From an uncultured Anaerolineaceae bacterium (GTDB lineage: Bacteria > Chloroflexota > Anaerolineae > Anaerolineales > Anaerolineaceae): DNA of 64,000 nucleotides. The DNA lies in contig CALIHP010000060.1 of the NCBI GenBank assembly GCA_938020565.1, positions 1-64,000 of the forward strand, in the 5' to 3' direction. This document shows positions 34,012 to 43,269 of this stretch, in pieces; within the stretch, counting starts at the first letter, position 1, and the number at the start of each line of letters is the position of its first letter. A program made the position numbers and the translations under genes. Below the pieces are notes generated by a model. That model made no database searches and was not told where the DNA came from. It saw only the letters and a list, made by a program, of their open reading frames with translations.

Positions 34012-35586
34012 TTACCCTCGCTGTTTGGATGTATGGCCGACGGCCGAGGCGGCGACTAACGCTTCCTCTGTCGCTTCTTCTTTCGTGAATTCGCCGGTGA
34101 TCTTCCCTTTGGACATGACGAGAATACGATCGGATACGGCGATGACCTCTTTCAGCTCCGTCGAAACGAAGATGATTCCATAGCCTTGTCTGGCTAAATT
34201 GTTGACGATTTGAAATATCTCCGCTTTAGCGCCGACGTCGATCCCCCGGGTGGGCTCGTCGAGAAGCAGGATTTGCGGGTGCGTCAGGAGGGTTCGGGAA
34301 ATGACGACCTTTTGCTGGTTCCCGCCGCTCAGCGAAGAAATCAGGTTTTTCGGATTGGAAACCTTGATCCGGATGTCGCTGACCTGAGCGGCGATCGCCT
34401 TGCGTTCTTTTCGCTCCGAGAGAAAGAACCCGGACAGGTAGTTTTTAAGGCTGGAGAGGACGATATTTCCGGCAACGGACATTGTCTGAACCAGACCTTC
34501 TCCCTGACGGTCTTCCGGGACGAGGATAATTCCGTCGGCGATCCGGTCTTCGATCGAACGGCTCGACAGTTTTCGACCCTCCAGATAGATTTCGCCGGTC
34601 GCTTCCTTCGCGCAGCCGCACAGGCATTCGAACAGTTCGGTGCGTCCGGCTCCGACGAGCCCGTACAGACCAAGAATTTCGCCTTTTCGCAGGGTGAAAC
34701 TGACATGGTCCACGGCGAAGCCGCCGCCGATCCGCGGCAGGGTCATCTCTTCAACGCGCATGAGCTCGCCGCCGATTTCGGCTTTTTCGCGGTTGGGGTA
34801 CTGATTCTTTTCGCTCCCGACCATCTGACGGATAATCCAGGGCAGGTCGATATCCGATATTTTCGCTTCCGCGATTTTGTTCCCGTCGCGCAGTACGGTA
34901 ATGTAGTCTCCAATTTGCATCAATTCTTCCAGCTTATGGGAGATGTAAATAATGGAGACGCCCTCGGCGAGCAGCTCCCGGATCAGCTTGAAGAGAACCT
35001 GAACCTCTGCGTTGGATAACGCTGACGTCGGTTCGTCCATGATCAGGATTCGCTTGTTTTCTGAAATTGCCCGCGCGATCTCGATAATTTGCTGCTGCCC
35101 GACGCGGAGCTCGCCGACGAGCCGGTCCGGATTGATATTCTGCTCCATGTGGTTCAGGATGCGGACGGTTTCTTTCCGCTGGCCGGCGGCGGATACGATC
35201 CCGCCGGTCCGCTTCTCGCGCCCGATAAAGAGGTTTTCGGTTACGCTCAGGTTCGGAAAGATCATCATCTCCTGAAAAATAATCCCGATTCCGTTTTCGC
35301 CGGCGGTCCGAACGGATGTGTTGAAGATTTCCGTTCCTTCGAGATAAATGTTCCCGGCGGTGGGCTGCTCAACGCCGGCGAGTATTTTCATCAGCGTCGA
35401 TTTTCCCGCCCCGTTCTCGCCGACGAGGACGTTGACCTTTCCGCGATAGACATTAAAGTCGACTCCCTTGAGCGCCATCGTTCCGGGATAGGCTTTCGTG
35501 ATTTTCTCTGCGCGCAGGATGATATCGGGACGGATCGTCGGTGGAGCCGCTTCCGGCGGGACAGTGGAAGTGAATTCGGTCGTCAT
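34012..35586 (-). CDS. RbsA-type sugar ABC transporter ATPase (two ABC domains)
   Basis: 524 residues with duplicated ATPase domains. Domain 1: GENGAGKSTLMKIL, LRVGQQQIIEIARA, ILIMDEPTSALS. Domain 2: GLVGAGRTELFECLCG (degenerate Walker A without Lys) and LSGGNQQKVVISRTLL, ILLLDEPTRGIDVGAK. This asymmetry is typical of RbsA/MglA. Powers import through the permease encoded next. Confidence 0.95.
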   Translation of the reverse strand: MTTEFTSTVPPEAAPPTIRPDIILRAEKITKAYPGTMALKGVDFNVYRGKVNVLVGENGAGKSTLMKILAGVEQPTAGNIYLEGTEIFNTSVRTAGENGIGIIFQEMMIFPNLSVTENLFIGREKRTGGIVSAAGQRKETVRILNHMEQNINPDRLVGELRVGQQQIIEIARAISENKRILIMDEPTSALSNAEVQVLFKLIRELLAEGVSIIYISHKLEELMQIGDYITVLRDGNKIAEAKISDIDLPWIIRQMVGSEKNQYPNREKAEIGGELMRVEEMTLPRIGGGFAVDHVSFTLRKGEILGLYGLVGAGRTELFECLCGCAKEATGEIYLEGRKLSSRSIEDRIADGIILVPEDRQGEGLVQTMSVAGNIVLSSLKNYLSGFFLSERKERKAIAAQVSDIRIKVSNPKNLISSLSGGNQQKVVISRTLLTHPQILLLDEPTRGIDVGAKAEIFQIVNNLARQGYGIIFVSTELKEVIAVSDRILVMSKGKITGEFTKEEATEEALVAASAVGHTSKQRG

Positions 35587-35590
35587 GGCT

Positions 35591-36253
35591 TTACTCCGCG
35601 GCTTCCGCGTACACGGTCGAAATCAAAATCGTGTCCAGGTTGATTTTGGTTTGGTTCGTCGTCAGGATCGTGAACATCCCGCCGAAGGAGACTTTCTTCC
35701 CGACCATGTTTTCCCAATCGAGCGCTTCAAAAACGGATTTTCCGGACCGTTTATTCAGCTCGCGTGAAACCTGTCCATATTCGGTCTGATCCTTGAAATC
35801 GCCGAAGCTGATAAATCCGGCGCCGTCGCGAATCGCTTCTCCGGAAAGGTTCGGTCCGACCGCGAGCGTGACGACGATCTTTCCGTCGTATCCGACAGGG
35901 CGGATAACCGCTTTCCCGGATTTCGACGACAGGTCGACCGATTCCACGATACCAACGCCATGGACGCGGAAGTTATAGGCCCCGCTGATGGAGATGTTCG
36001 CGAATTCCTGAGATTTTTCTAAGCCCTGATCGATCGCGGTCAGGACGGTCGCCAGCTCAGCTGAGTCGTTTTTGACGGCTGGGATCAGCCGCGATTCCCA
36101 GATTCCGTCGACGAACGCAACTCGATCGAATTTTTCCGATTCAAGAACTGCCGCCTGGCGCTCGGTGTTCACGACGACGAACTGGGTGGATCCCCAGATC
36201 AGGAATGCTATGACGACGATCGCCCATATCAGCCTTTTTACGTTTTTATTCAT
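35591..36253 (-). CDS. DUF2291 family membrane-anchored protein
   Basis: 220 residues. One N-terminal helix (IWAIVVIAFLIWGSTQFVV) then a beta-rich outside domain with FDRVAFVDGIWESRLIPAV and the late FTILTTNQTKINLDTILISTV. DUF2291 genes are found in Rbs-type sugar-transporter operons; function unknown. Four bases before rbsA. Probably an accessory exported factor of the sugar system. Confidence 0.83.
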   Translation of the reverse strand: MNKNVKRLIWAIVVIAFLIWGSTQFVVVNTERQAAVLESEKFDRVAFVDGIWESRLIPAVKNDSAELATVLTAIDQGLEKSQEFANISISGAYNFRVHGVGIVESVDLSSKSGKAVIRPVGYDGKIVVTLAVGPNLSGEAIRDGAGFISFGDFKDQTEYGQVSRELNKRSGKSVFEALDWENMVGKKVSFGGMFTILTTNQTKINLDTILISTVYAEAAE

Positions 36254-36267
36254 CGTTTTTCCTTTCG

Positions 36268-37749
36268 CTAAGATAAGATTTTATGAATGACTTTGGCCCA
36301 TCCGCTGAAAAGTTTCTCGACTTCTGAATCCTTCATCTTTGGTTCGTAAACTTTTACGCTGGTATTGATTTTATGGAGAACGTCAATATTTTTATAGATC
36401 CCGATCGCCAGTCCACCGGAAAAGGCCGCCCCCAGCGCGGAAAGCTCCGGCAGGGAAGATGCGTGCAGCTCGCGGCGATTGATATCCGCGACAAATTGCA
36501 TTAAGAAGCTGTTCCGAACGGGACCGCCGTCGGCGAAAAGGCACTTAAGCGGAACGCCGGCGTCTTTTTCCATGATCCGGATCACGTCGGTGACCGTAAA
36601 CGCGATCCCCTCGAGTCCGGCCCGAACCACGTGCGCGCGCGTTACGCCCGGCGTCAGTCCGAAAATTGCGCCTTTAACGTCTGCGCGCCAGTACGGAGCG
36701 CCCAGCCCGACGAAAGCGGGAACAAGGTACACGCCGCCATTATCCGGGACTGACCGTGCTAACGTCTCGGATTCCTCCGGTTTTTCGATCAGGTTCATCC
36801 GGTTTTGCATCCAGGAGATCGTCGCGCCGGTGAAATTCGTGATGCCTTCGAATGCGTACGTCGGTTTCCCGTCAAGGACCCAGGCTAAAGCGTTGACGAT
36901 TCCGTTTCCCGACCGAATTCTTTTATCCCCGATATTCATTAAGACCGAGGAGCCGGTTCCAAAGGTAATTTTCGCCATTCCCGGCTCGTAACAGCGTTCG
37001 GCGAACAGCGCCGCCTGCGAATCGCCCATGACGCCGGCGATCGGTATCGGCTTCGAAAGGAGTCCGTTCAGGTCGGTTTCGCCAAATACAGACGCACTTT
37101 CACGGATTTCCGGAAGTTCGGCGATTTCCAGACCGAAAATTCGAATCAGTTCTTCGTCCCAGTTCAACCGATCTATATGATAAAAAAGCGTTCGACTGGC
37201 GTTGGTCGGATCGGTCGCGTAGACTTTCCCTCCTGTCAGGCGGTAGATCAGGTAGGTATCGATGGTTCCGATCAGCGCGCTTCCGGATTTCAGCTCCGCG
37301 GCGACGGCGGGATTGTTCCGGGTCAGCCAGGTCAGCTTGCTCGCCGGAAAATAGGTATCGACGCGCAGCCCGGTTTTTTTCTCGACGGTCCTTTCGTCTG
37401 CTCCGCCGCGCAGCTCGGCGCAGAAGGGTTCTCCGCGGCGATCCAGCCAGACGATCGCGTTCGAGAGCGGTTTCCCGCTCCCTTTTTCGAAAACGACGAT
37501 CGTTTCACGCTGGTTGGTAACGCTCAGGCAGGCGGCCTGAGCGAACGCGGCGGGATTCCTGGCTTTCAGCTCGCTCATTGCCGTTAACAGGTTCGCGTAA
37601 ATCTGCTCTGCGTCATGTTCAACCCAGCCCGGGCTGGGAAATATCTGCTCATGCGCTTTGCTCGCCGAATCGATCAGCTCGGCGCTGTGGTTGAAGATCA
37701 TGACCTTTGTCGATTGCGTGCTTTGGTCGATGGCAAGAATGTATGTCAC
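36268..37749 (-). CDS. FGGY-family carbohydrate kinase, glycerol-kinase-like
   Basis: 493 residues from GTG 37749, chosen because GGAGG lies five bases upstream and the family start (TYILAIDQSTQSTK) begins there. Motifs: SVTNQRETIVVFEKGSGKPLSNAIVWLDRRGEPF (as in GlpK), ITFGTGSSVLMNIG (phosphate) and FADGGPVRNSFLMQFVADI (adenine). Sequence favours glycerol kinase, but the sugar-operon context suggests it may phosphorylate a ketose or erythrulose-type substrate. GTGA overlap with the transketolase gene before it. Confidence 0.85.
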   Translation of the reverse strand: MTYILAIDQSTQSTKVMIFNHSAELIDSASKAHEQIFPSPGWVEHDAEQIYANLLTAMSELKARNPAAFAQAACLSVTNQRETIVVFEKGSGKPLSNAIVWLDRRGEPFCAELRGGADERTVEKKTGLRVDTYFPASKLTWLTRNNPAVAAELKSGSALIGTIDTYLIYRLTGGKVYATDPTNASRTLFYHIDRLNWDEELIRIFGLEIAELPEIRESASVFGETDLNGLLSKPIPIAGVMGDSQAALFAERCYEPGMAKITFGTGSSVLMNIGDKRIRSGNGIVNALAWVLDGKPTYAFEGITNFTGATISWMQNRMNLIEKPEESETLARSVPDNGGVYLVPAFVGLGAPYWRADVKGAIFGLTPGVTRAHVVRAGLEGIAFTVTDVIRIMEKDAGVPLKCLFADGGPVRNSFLMQFVADINRRELHASSLPELSALGAAFSGGLAIGIYKNIDVLHKINTSVKVYEPKMKDSEVEKLFSGWAKVIHKILS

Positions 37750-38708
37750 GAGATCCTCCGCTGTTTCAGCAGCTCCAGAGCCGCGCATTGAATACCGCTG
37801 GCGCTGATGCCGTAATGATTGAATAATTCCGTCTGGCTGCCGGTTACGAGCTCTTCATGCGGAAAGGCGATGATCTTCATCGGTTTGAAGATACGGTTCT
37901 GCATGAGCAGAGCGGCGACAAAGGCGCCCGCGCCGCCGTTGACGGAATGTTCTTCGACGGTGACGATCGCTTTCGCGGCGGCCGCCATTTCAAGAACGGT
38001 CTGGGTATCGAACGGATTCAGCGTGTGCATGCTGATCAGGCCGCAGCGGATCCCCTGATCCCGAAGCTCGATCGCGGCTTCGTACGCCGGCCAGAGCGGT
38101 TCGCCGGTCGCGACGATCAGCAGGTCGTTCCCCTTGGAAAGGACGGAGGCTTTCCCGATCTGGATTTCGGCGGCGGAAGAATGTATCTTCGGCATGACTT
38201 TTTTCCCGAAGCGGATATAAACGGGGCGGGGGTTCTCGGCGTAGGATCGGATCGCGGCTTCGGTTTCGGCGTTATCCGCCGGAACGATCAGATCGATACC
38301 CGGAATTGCCATGAGAACAGCCAGGTCGTGGAGCGAGTGATGGGTTGCGCCTAAGCCGCCGTAGCTGGCGCCGGAGCTGATCCCGATCAGTGCGACAGGG
38401 TTTTTTGAATACGCGACGTCATTTTTTACTTGTTCGAGGGCGCGCGCGGATAAAAAGCTTCCGGGTGAGATGGTGAAAACCTTCTTGCCGCAGGAAGCCA
38501 GCCCGGCCGAAATCCCGACGGAATCCTGTTCCGCGATCCCGACTTCGACGACCTGATCCTTGAATTTCTGAGCGAAGCCGGTGACTTTCCCCGATCCACG
38601 CGAGTCGCTCGTCACGAGCAATAAATCCGGATCCGTTTCCGCCAGGGCGGATAGTACGGACGCCATGCAGTCTAAATTGGTCATTCCGAGTTCTAAGGAG
38701 CGGTTCAT
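37746..38708 (-). CDS. Transketolase C-terminal subunit (split enzyme)
   Basis: 320 residues from ATG 38708 (MNRSLELGMTNLD); an in-frame extension to 38786 is antisense-like filler. Pyrimidine-binding domain of transketolase/DXS: GIAEQDSVGISAGLASCGKKVFTI (TPP-activating Glu), then the C-terminal domain IVTVEEHSVNGGAGAFVAALL. ATGA overlap with the N-terminal subunit gene. Confidence 0.92.
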   Translation of the reverse strand: MNRSLELGMTNLDCMASVLSALAETDPDLLLVTSDSRGSGKVTGFAQKFKDQVVEVGIAEQDSVGISAGLASCGKKVFTISPGSFLSARALEQVKNDVAYSKNPVALIGISSGASYGGLGATHHSLHDLAVLMAIPGIDLIVPADNAETEAAIRSYAENPRPVYIRFGKKVMPKIHSSAAEIQIGKASVLSKGNDLLIVATGEPLWPAYEAAIELRDQGIRCGLISMHTLNPFDTQTVLEMAAAAKAIVTVEEHSVNGGAGAFVAALLMQNRIFKPMKIIAFPHEELVTGSQTELFNHYGISASGIQCAALELLKQRRIS

Positions 38709-39532
38709 GCGTATGATTTCCTTTCTGAATCCAATTCGCGCAGCGCTTCGGACATCTGGTCCGGGGAAGGGACGCCATGGTGCCATTTGGCCTGATTTTC
38801 CATGAAGCTGACGCCTTTTCCTTTAATCGTATGCGCGATGATCAGGCTTGGCTTTCCTTTTTCGAACGGGACGGCGCGGAAGGCCCTGATCAGCTCGGTG
38901 AGATCATGGCCGTCGACTTCACGGATCGAATATCCGAACGATTTAAATTTATCGCTGAGCGGTTCCAGCGCCATGACGTTTTCGGTCGGCCCGGATATCT
39001 GAAGCCCGTTGCGATCAACGATGACGACCAGGTTGTCCAGCTTGTAATTTGCTGCCGCCATGGAGGCTTCCCAGTTTGAGCCTTCGGCTAATTCGCCGTC
39101 GCCCAGGAGGACGAAAACCCGATAGGGACGCCGGTCGATTTTCCCTGCGATCGCTGTCCCGACGCCGATCGGGAGTCCATGCCCAAGCGCGCCGGTGTTC
39201 TGCTCAACGCCGGGAATTTCCCGGGTCGGATGACCTGCCGCGGGAGACAGGTATGCGCAGACTTTCGACGTCCATTCGCGCGGCATGAAGCCTCTTTCCG
39301 CTAATACGGCGTAGAGCGCTTCCGCGGAATGGCCTTTCGATTGGATATATCGATCGCGATCTGGATTGTTGATGTCGGCGGGTGTGATATTGAGGATTTC
39401 GTTGTAAAGAACGTTCAAAATATCGATACAGGAAAGGTCCCCGCCCGTATGTCCGGCATTGGCTTCCGTGATGATTTTCAGCGTGTCTTCGCGATAGGAG
39501 ATTGATTTCTCTTTTAGTTTGGCGATATCCAT
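38705..39532 (-). CDS. Transketolase N-terminal subunit (split enzyme)
   Basis: 275 residues. TPP pyrophosphate domain: INILYNEIL, GHSAEALYAVLAERGFMP, GALGHGLPIGVGTAIAGKI, VFVLLGDGELAEGSNWEASMAAANYKLDNLVVIVDRN (GDG...N metal motif). Transfers two-carbon units between ketose and aldose phosphates with the second subunit. First gene of the sugar operon. Confidence 0.93.
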   Translation of the reverse strand: MDIAKLKEKSISYREDTLKIITEANAGHTGGDLSCIDILNVLYNEILNITPADINNPDRDRYIQSKGHSAEALYAVLAERGFMPREWTSKVCAYLSPAAGHPTREIPGVEQNTGALGHGLPIGVGTAIAGKIDRRPYRVFVLLGDGELAEGSNWEASMAAANYKLDNLVVIVDRNGLQISGPTENVMALEPLSDKFKSFGYSIREVDGHDLTELIRAFRAVPFEKGKPSLIIAHTIKGKGVSFMENQAKWHHGVPSPDQMSEALRELDSERKSYA

Positions 39533-39565
39533 ATTCCTTAGATCCTATCTGTGTTATAATCAACC

Positions 39566-39581
39566 TTGAATTTTTATTCAA
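39566..39581. promoter_or_regulatory. Inverted-repeat operator 1 of the sugar operon
   Basis: TTGAAT-TTTT-ATTCAA, a perfect 6-bp inverted repeat with 4-nt centre, 34 nt from the transketolase ATG. With the second copy it forms a likely SorC-family binding pair. Confidence 0.6.
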
Positions 39582-39642
39582 AGTTGCTCAGTTATTCTAT
39601 GTGTATTATGATAACGGAGTCTCATTGAATAATAAGACGTAA

Positions 39643-39658
39643 ATGAATATTTATTCAA
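39643..39658. promoter_or_regulatory. Inverted-repeat operator 2 of the sugar operon
   Basis: ATGAAT-ATTT-ATTCAA, the same palindrome with one mismatch, 77 nt from operator 1. A half-site TTGAAT lies between them at 39625-39630. Multi-site binding by tetrameric SorC-type regulators fits. Confidence 0.6.
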
Positions 39659-39747
39659 ATCTTGCGGACTTCGTTACATCTGTCATGAAACGGCTATGAC
39701 AACGTTATGAGCCGGAGGGGAGAACGCTGTAAAGAAGGGAATACGGG

Positions 39748-40707
39748 ATGGGAAACCGGGAGGATCCAAGGCTGATTGCGCGGGTAGCGCGTTTATATTA
39801 TGAAAAGAAAATCCGGCAGAGCGAAATCGCGGAGCAGCTGGGTCTGTCGCAGGCGGCTGTTTCTCGATTGCTTTCATTGGGCGAAAAGGAGGGAATTATT
39901 AAGGTGGTCGTCCAGATTCCCCGCGGCGTATATACTGACATGGAGGAGCGTTTAGCGGCGAAGTTCCATCTGAAAGATGTTGTTATTGCCGATTGTTCGG
40001 TGGATCGGGAGAGCCCGGCGATGATCCGCGAAATCGGGATTTGCGCGGCGTCGTATGTTGAAAATATTCTGCGTCCCAATGACGTGATCGGGCTGTCTTC
40101 ATGGAGTACGGCGCTGTTGGCGATGGTTGACGCGATGGCCCCGGTTCATCGTAAGCCGGGGATTCAGGTCGTTCAGATTCTTGGGGGCCTGGGGACGGCG
40201 AGCGCACAGAATCAGTCGACTTATTTAGCGAACCGTCTTTCGAATCTTGTGAATGGGCCGGCGTATTTCCTGCCGCTTCCGGCGGTGGTATTGTCCAGGG
40301 AGGCGTATCAGGCGCTGATTACGGATAAATCGGTGTGCAATGTTTTGGATAAGTTTTCCTCGGTGAATACGGCGCTGGTGGGGATCGGGGACATGAATCC
40401 GTCGAGCTTGTTGTCCGCGAGCGGGAACGTGCTGTCGGAGAAGGATTTGAAGCTGCTGTCCAGGAATGGGGCGGTTGGGGATATTTTGCTGCGTTTTTTT
40501 GATCGGCACGGGGTCGAGCTGGATGAGAACCTGCTGACGAACTATGTGATCTCGATGAGCTTATCGCAGCTGCGGAACGTCGAGCGGGCGATTGGAATTG
40601 CCGGCGGACTGCGGAAGTTTGAAGCGATTCGCGGGGCGCTGCGCGGGCGGTTGATTAATATCCTGATTACCGACCAGTTTACGGCGGAGCGGTTGCTGAA
40701 TGATTAA
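39748..40707 (+). CDS. SorC/DeoR-type sugar-binding transcriptional regulator
   Basis: 319 residues. Helix-turn-helix at ~20-45 (KIRQSEIAEQLGLSQAAVSRLL) and a SorC sugar-phosphate-binding domain (~55-315): GLSSWSTALLAMVDAM, VVQILGGLG, LVGIGDMNPSSLL, AIGIAGGLRKFEAIRGALRG. Divergent from the nine-gene operon and very likely its regulator, responding to a phosphorylated intermediate. Confidence 0.92.
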   Translation: MGNREDPRLIARVARLYYEKKIRQSEIAEQLGLSQAAVSRLLSLGEKEGIIKVVVQIPRGVYTDMEERLAAKFHLKDVVIADCSVDRESPAMIREIGICAASYVENILRPNDVIGLSSWSTALLAMVDAMAPVHRKPGIQVVQILGGLGTASAQNQSTYLANRLSNLVNGPAYFLPLPAVVLSREAYQALITDKSVCNVLDKFSSVNTALVGIGDMNPSSLLSASGNVLSEKDLKLLSRNGAVGDILLRFFDRHGVELDENLLTNYVISMSLSQLRNVERAIGIAGGLRKFEAIRGALRGRLINILITDQFTAERLLND

Positions 40708-40720
40708 GGGCGCGGATATC

Positions 40721-40763
40721 TGAGAATAGCCTTGATCCGGTATCGTATATAGGCTTATTCTCA
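40721..40763 (+). other. Hairpin after the SorC-family gene
   Basis: TGAGAATA(-)GCC pairs with GGC(T)TATTCTCA across a 20-nt loop, with one bulged base. It lacks a T-run, so a factor-dependent end or mRNA-protecting hairpin is as likely as termination. Confidence 0.35.
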
Positions 40764-40890
40764 TGCCTTCCCCGGCGCATTCGCGGCGCTGAAGCGAAAG
40801 CTTGGTAAAATTATCGCGGCATCGGCGCCTTTCGCGCTGATTGTACATAGCAGAGGTCAGGATCCATTCGGGTTCGTGGAAGCAGGGAAA

Positions 40891-42255
40891 ATGAAGAGAC
40901 CAGTCGTCGCTCTCGTGGGGCGGCCAAACGTGGGGAAAAGTACGATTTTCAACCGATTAACCGGAACGCGCGATGCGATTATCGACGACGTTCCCGGGAC
41001 GACGCGGGATCGGCTTTTTGGTGTCGGCGAATGGGTCGGGGTTGAATTTGACCTGATTGACACGGGCGGGATCGATCCGGAGCCAGGCGGCCAGAAAAAG
41101 CCGCTTTCGATTGGGTCCGCCGATTTTGTTGCTGAAATAAAACAGCAGGCGCTCTTAGCGGTCGAGGAAGCCGACGTCGTTTTATTCGTCGTCGACGCGA
41201 TTTCCGGCGTTACGCCGTCGGATCGGGAGATCGCCGGAATTCTGCGAAGGGTGCAAAAAACGTTGGACGGGATCGTTCGTCCGCCTGTTTTGCTGGTTGC
41301 GAATAAGGCGGACTCCGCGAATATTCGCGAAAATGTGCATGATTTTTATGAATTAGGCATGGGTAAACCGTATCCGATTTCCGCAATTCATGGAACGGAG
41401 ACGGGTGATCTGCTGGATGCGATGATCGAGTTATTTCCGGACCCGGTCCCGGAGGACGACGACGATTCCGTCAAGATCGCGATCGTCGGGAAGCCGAACG
41501 TCGGTAAATCGAGCCTGCTGAACCGGCTGGTCGGCGAAGATCGCGTGATCGTCAGCAGCATCGCCGGAACAACGCGCGATGCGATTGATACCAGGATCGA
41601 ATTTAACGGCGCCCCGATTACGCTGATCGATACGGCCGGAATCCGCCGCCGCGGAAAAATCGAACGCGGCGTCGAAAAATACTCTGTCTTAAGATCGATG
41701 CGATCGATTGAGAAGGCAGACGTTGCGCTGCTGGTGATCGACGCGATCGAAGGTATTTCGGTTCAGGACGCGCATATCGCAGGGTATATTCTCGAAGAAT
41801 GGAAAAGCGTCGTCGTCGTCGTCAATAAATGGGACGCGATCGAAAAAGATACGTATACCATGCAGAAGATGACCGAGCGGATCCGCCGCGAATTGAATTT
41901 CATGGATTACGTGCCGATCCTGTTTATTTCGGCGAAAACGAATCAACGCGTCAATCAGGTCCTTCCCATGGCGCTTCAGGTTCAGGAGGAACGCGTCGCG
42001 CGGATTCCGACTTCCGCGCTGAACGAAATTATTCATCAGGCGCAGGACGAACATCACGCGACTTCGAAAACCGGTCGGTCGCTTTCGATATATTACGCAA
42101 CCCAGGTGCGTTCGGATCCCCCGACGTTCATGCTGTACTGCAATGATCCGAAGCTGGCGCATTTTACTTATACGCGCTACCTGATGAATCGGATCCGCGC
42201 TCGTTTCGGGTTCGTTGGAACGCCGATCCGGATCGTCTATAAAGCGCGGCGATAA
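40891..42255 (+). CDS. der: Ribosome biogenesis GTPase Der (EngA)
   Basis: 454 residues from ATG 40891 (MKRPVVALVG); an in-frame GTG at 40876 is less likely. Two GTPase domains in tandem: GRPNVGKSTIFN / DTGG / NKAD, and GKPNVGKSSLLN / DTAGIRRR / NKWD, then a KH-like domain (~360-454). Needed for 50S subunit maturation. The GRxxVGKS pair is diagnostic. Confidence 0.96.
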   Translation: MKRPVVALVGRPNVGKSTIFNRLTGTRDAIIDDVPGTTRDRLFGVGEWVGVEFDLIDTGGIDPEPGGQKKPLSIGSADFVAEIKQQALLAVEEADVVLFVVDAISGVTPSDREIAGILRRVQKTLDGIVRPPVLLVANKADSANIRENVHDFYELGMGKPYPISAIHGTETGDLLDAMIELFPDPVPEDDDDSVKIAIVGKPNVGKSSLLNRLVGEDRVIVSSIAGTTRDAIDTRIEFNGAPITLIDTAGIRRRGKIERGVEKYSVLRSMRSIEKADVALLVIDAIEGISVQDAHIAGYILEEWKSVVVVVNKWDAIEKDTYTMQKMTERIRRELNFMDYVPILFISAKTNQRVNQVLPMALQVQEERVARIPTSALNEIIHQAQDEHHATSKTGRSLSIYYATQVRSDPPTFMLYCNDPKLAHFTYTRYLMNRIRARFGFVGTPIRIVYKARR

Positions 42256-42345
42256 ATTAAATGCATGAATGATTCAATCCTGTTGGATAGCTTTTGCGCG
42301 AAACCGGATTAGAATTAATAATAAGAAGAATTGAGAACCGATAAC

Positions 42346-42915
42346 ATGAGCAAAAGTAAGAAAACCGAAACGAAGAAAAAAACCGCCATGGAAAACGTTA
42401 TCGATTGGGTCGTGACGATTGTTATGGGGCTTGCTCTGTATTTTGCGATTGATTTCTGTATTGGGCGGGTACGCGTTGAGGGGATCAGCATGGATACGAC
42501 GTTTTCGGAAGGTCAGCTCCTGATGGTCAATAAGCTGAATTATCGTTTTAACGAGCCGACACGGGGCGACGTCGTCGTTTTTAAGTCCCCGGTTGAACCG
42601 GAAAAAGAGTATATTAAACGTCTGATCGGGCTTCCCGGCGATACGATCGCGATTCATGAAAATCAGCTGTATATCAACGGCGCTGCCATCGATGAACCGT
42701 ATCTGCATGAAGCGATGACGTATGATTTTGAGGAATGGGTCGTTCCCGAGGGCATGTATTTCGCGCTGGGAGATAATCGGAACCATTCATTCGATTCGCA
42801 TAGTTGGGGCGGCGTCCCGCGCGAGAACCTGGTCGGGAACGCGTTTTTCCGCTATTGGCCGCTGAACCGGATTGGGACGATCGGGTATGAGATCGCGGTA
42901 TCGCCTTCGGAATAA
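42346..42915 (+). CDS. lepB: Signal peptidase I
   Basis: 189 residues from ATG 42346. One membrane helix (~20-40). Catalytic Ser in VEGISMDTTF (~48) and catalytic Lys in YIKRLIGLPGD (~88), followed by GDNRNHSFDSHSWGGVP. Cleaves signal peptides of exported proteins, many of which are encoded here. Confidence 0.95.
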   Translation: MSKSKKTETKKKTAMENVIDWVVTIVMGLALYFAIDFCIGRVRVEGISMDTTFSEGQLLMVNKLNYRFNEPTRGDVVVFKSPVEPEKEYIKRLIGLPGDTIAIHENQLYINGAAIDEPYLHEAMTYDFEEWVVPEGMYFALGDNRNHSFDSHSWGGVPRENLVGNAFFRYWPLNRIGTIGYEIAVSPSE

Positions 42916-42939
42916 AGCGGGGCAGGAGTTATAACGGAA

Positions 42940-43251
42940 ATGGAAAGCGAGTCTTTAGATTCACGCGTTGAAGAATTCTGCTCGGAATGCCAGGTGGGGA
43001 TACTGCGATATCGGACGGCGACGTATTACACGTGGATTGGCGATGAAGTGATCATGGTCCCGAATTTCCCATGCTGGATTTGCGACGTCTGTGGGAGACG
43101 GGAATGGGACGCGGCTGCGCTGCGCAGCCTGCGAGCTATTTTACGCCCCGACGCAGAAAATATCATGAACGCAAAAAACCGCTTCAATGCGTCGAAAGAG
43201 GCCAAGGCGCGTCCGGAAAAGAAACGTGTCCGGCGCGTCGCCCGCTCGTAG
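42940..43251 (+). CDS. YgiT-type zinc-finger protein
   Basis: 103 residues. Two Cys pairs, CSEC (~14) and CWICDVCG (~46), form the zinc site of the YgiT/MqsA N-terminal type. The MqsA-type antitoxin DNA-binding half is absent and no toxin gene lies beside it; the C-terminus is basic (KKRVRRVARS). Function unknown; follows lepB by 24 nt. Confidence 0.7.
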   Translation: MESESLDSRVEEFCSECQVGILRYRTATYYTWIGDEVIMVPNFPCWICDVCGRREWDAAALRSLRAILRPDAENIMNAKNRFNASKEAKARPEKKRVRRVARS

Positions 43252-43269
43252 GCGGGAATAAAAGATTCG

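Noticed and set aside
42940..43251. MqsA-type antitoxin
   Set aside because: Only the zinc-binding half is present; no DNA-binding domain follows and no toxin gene is adjacent.
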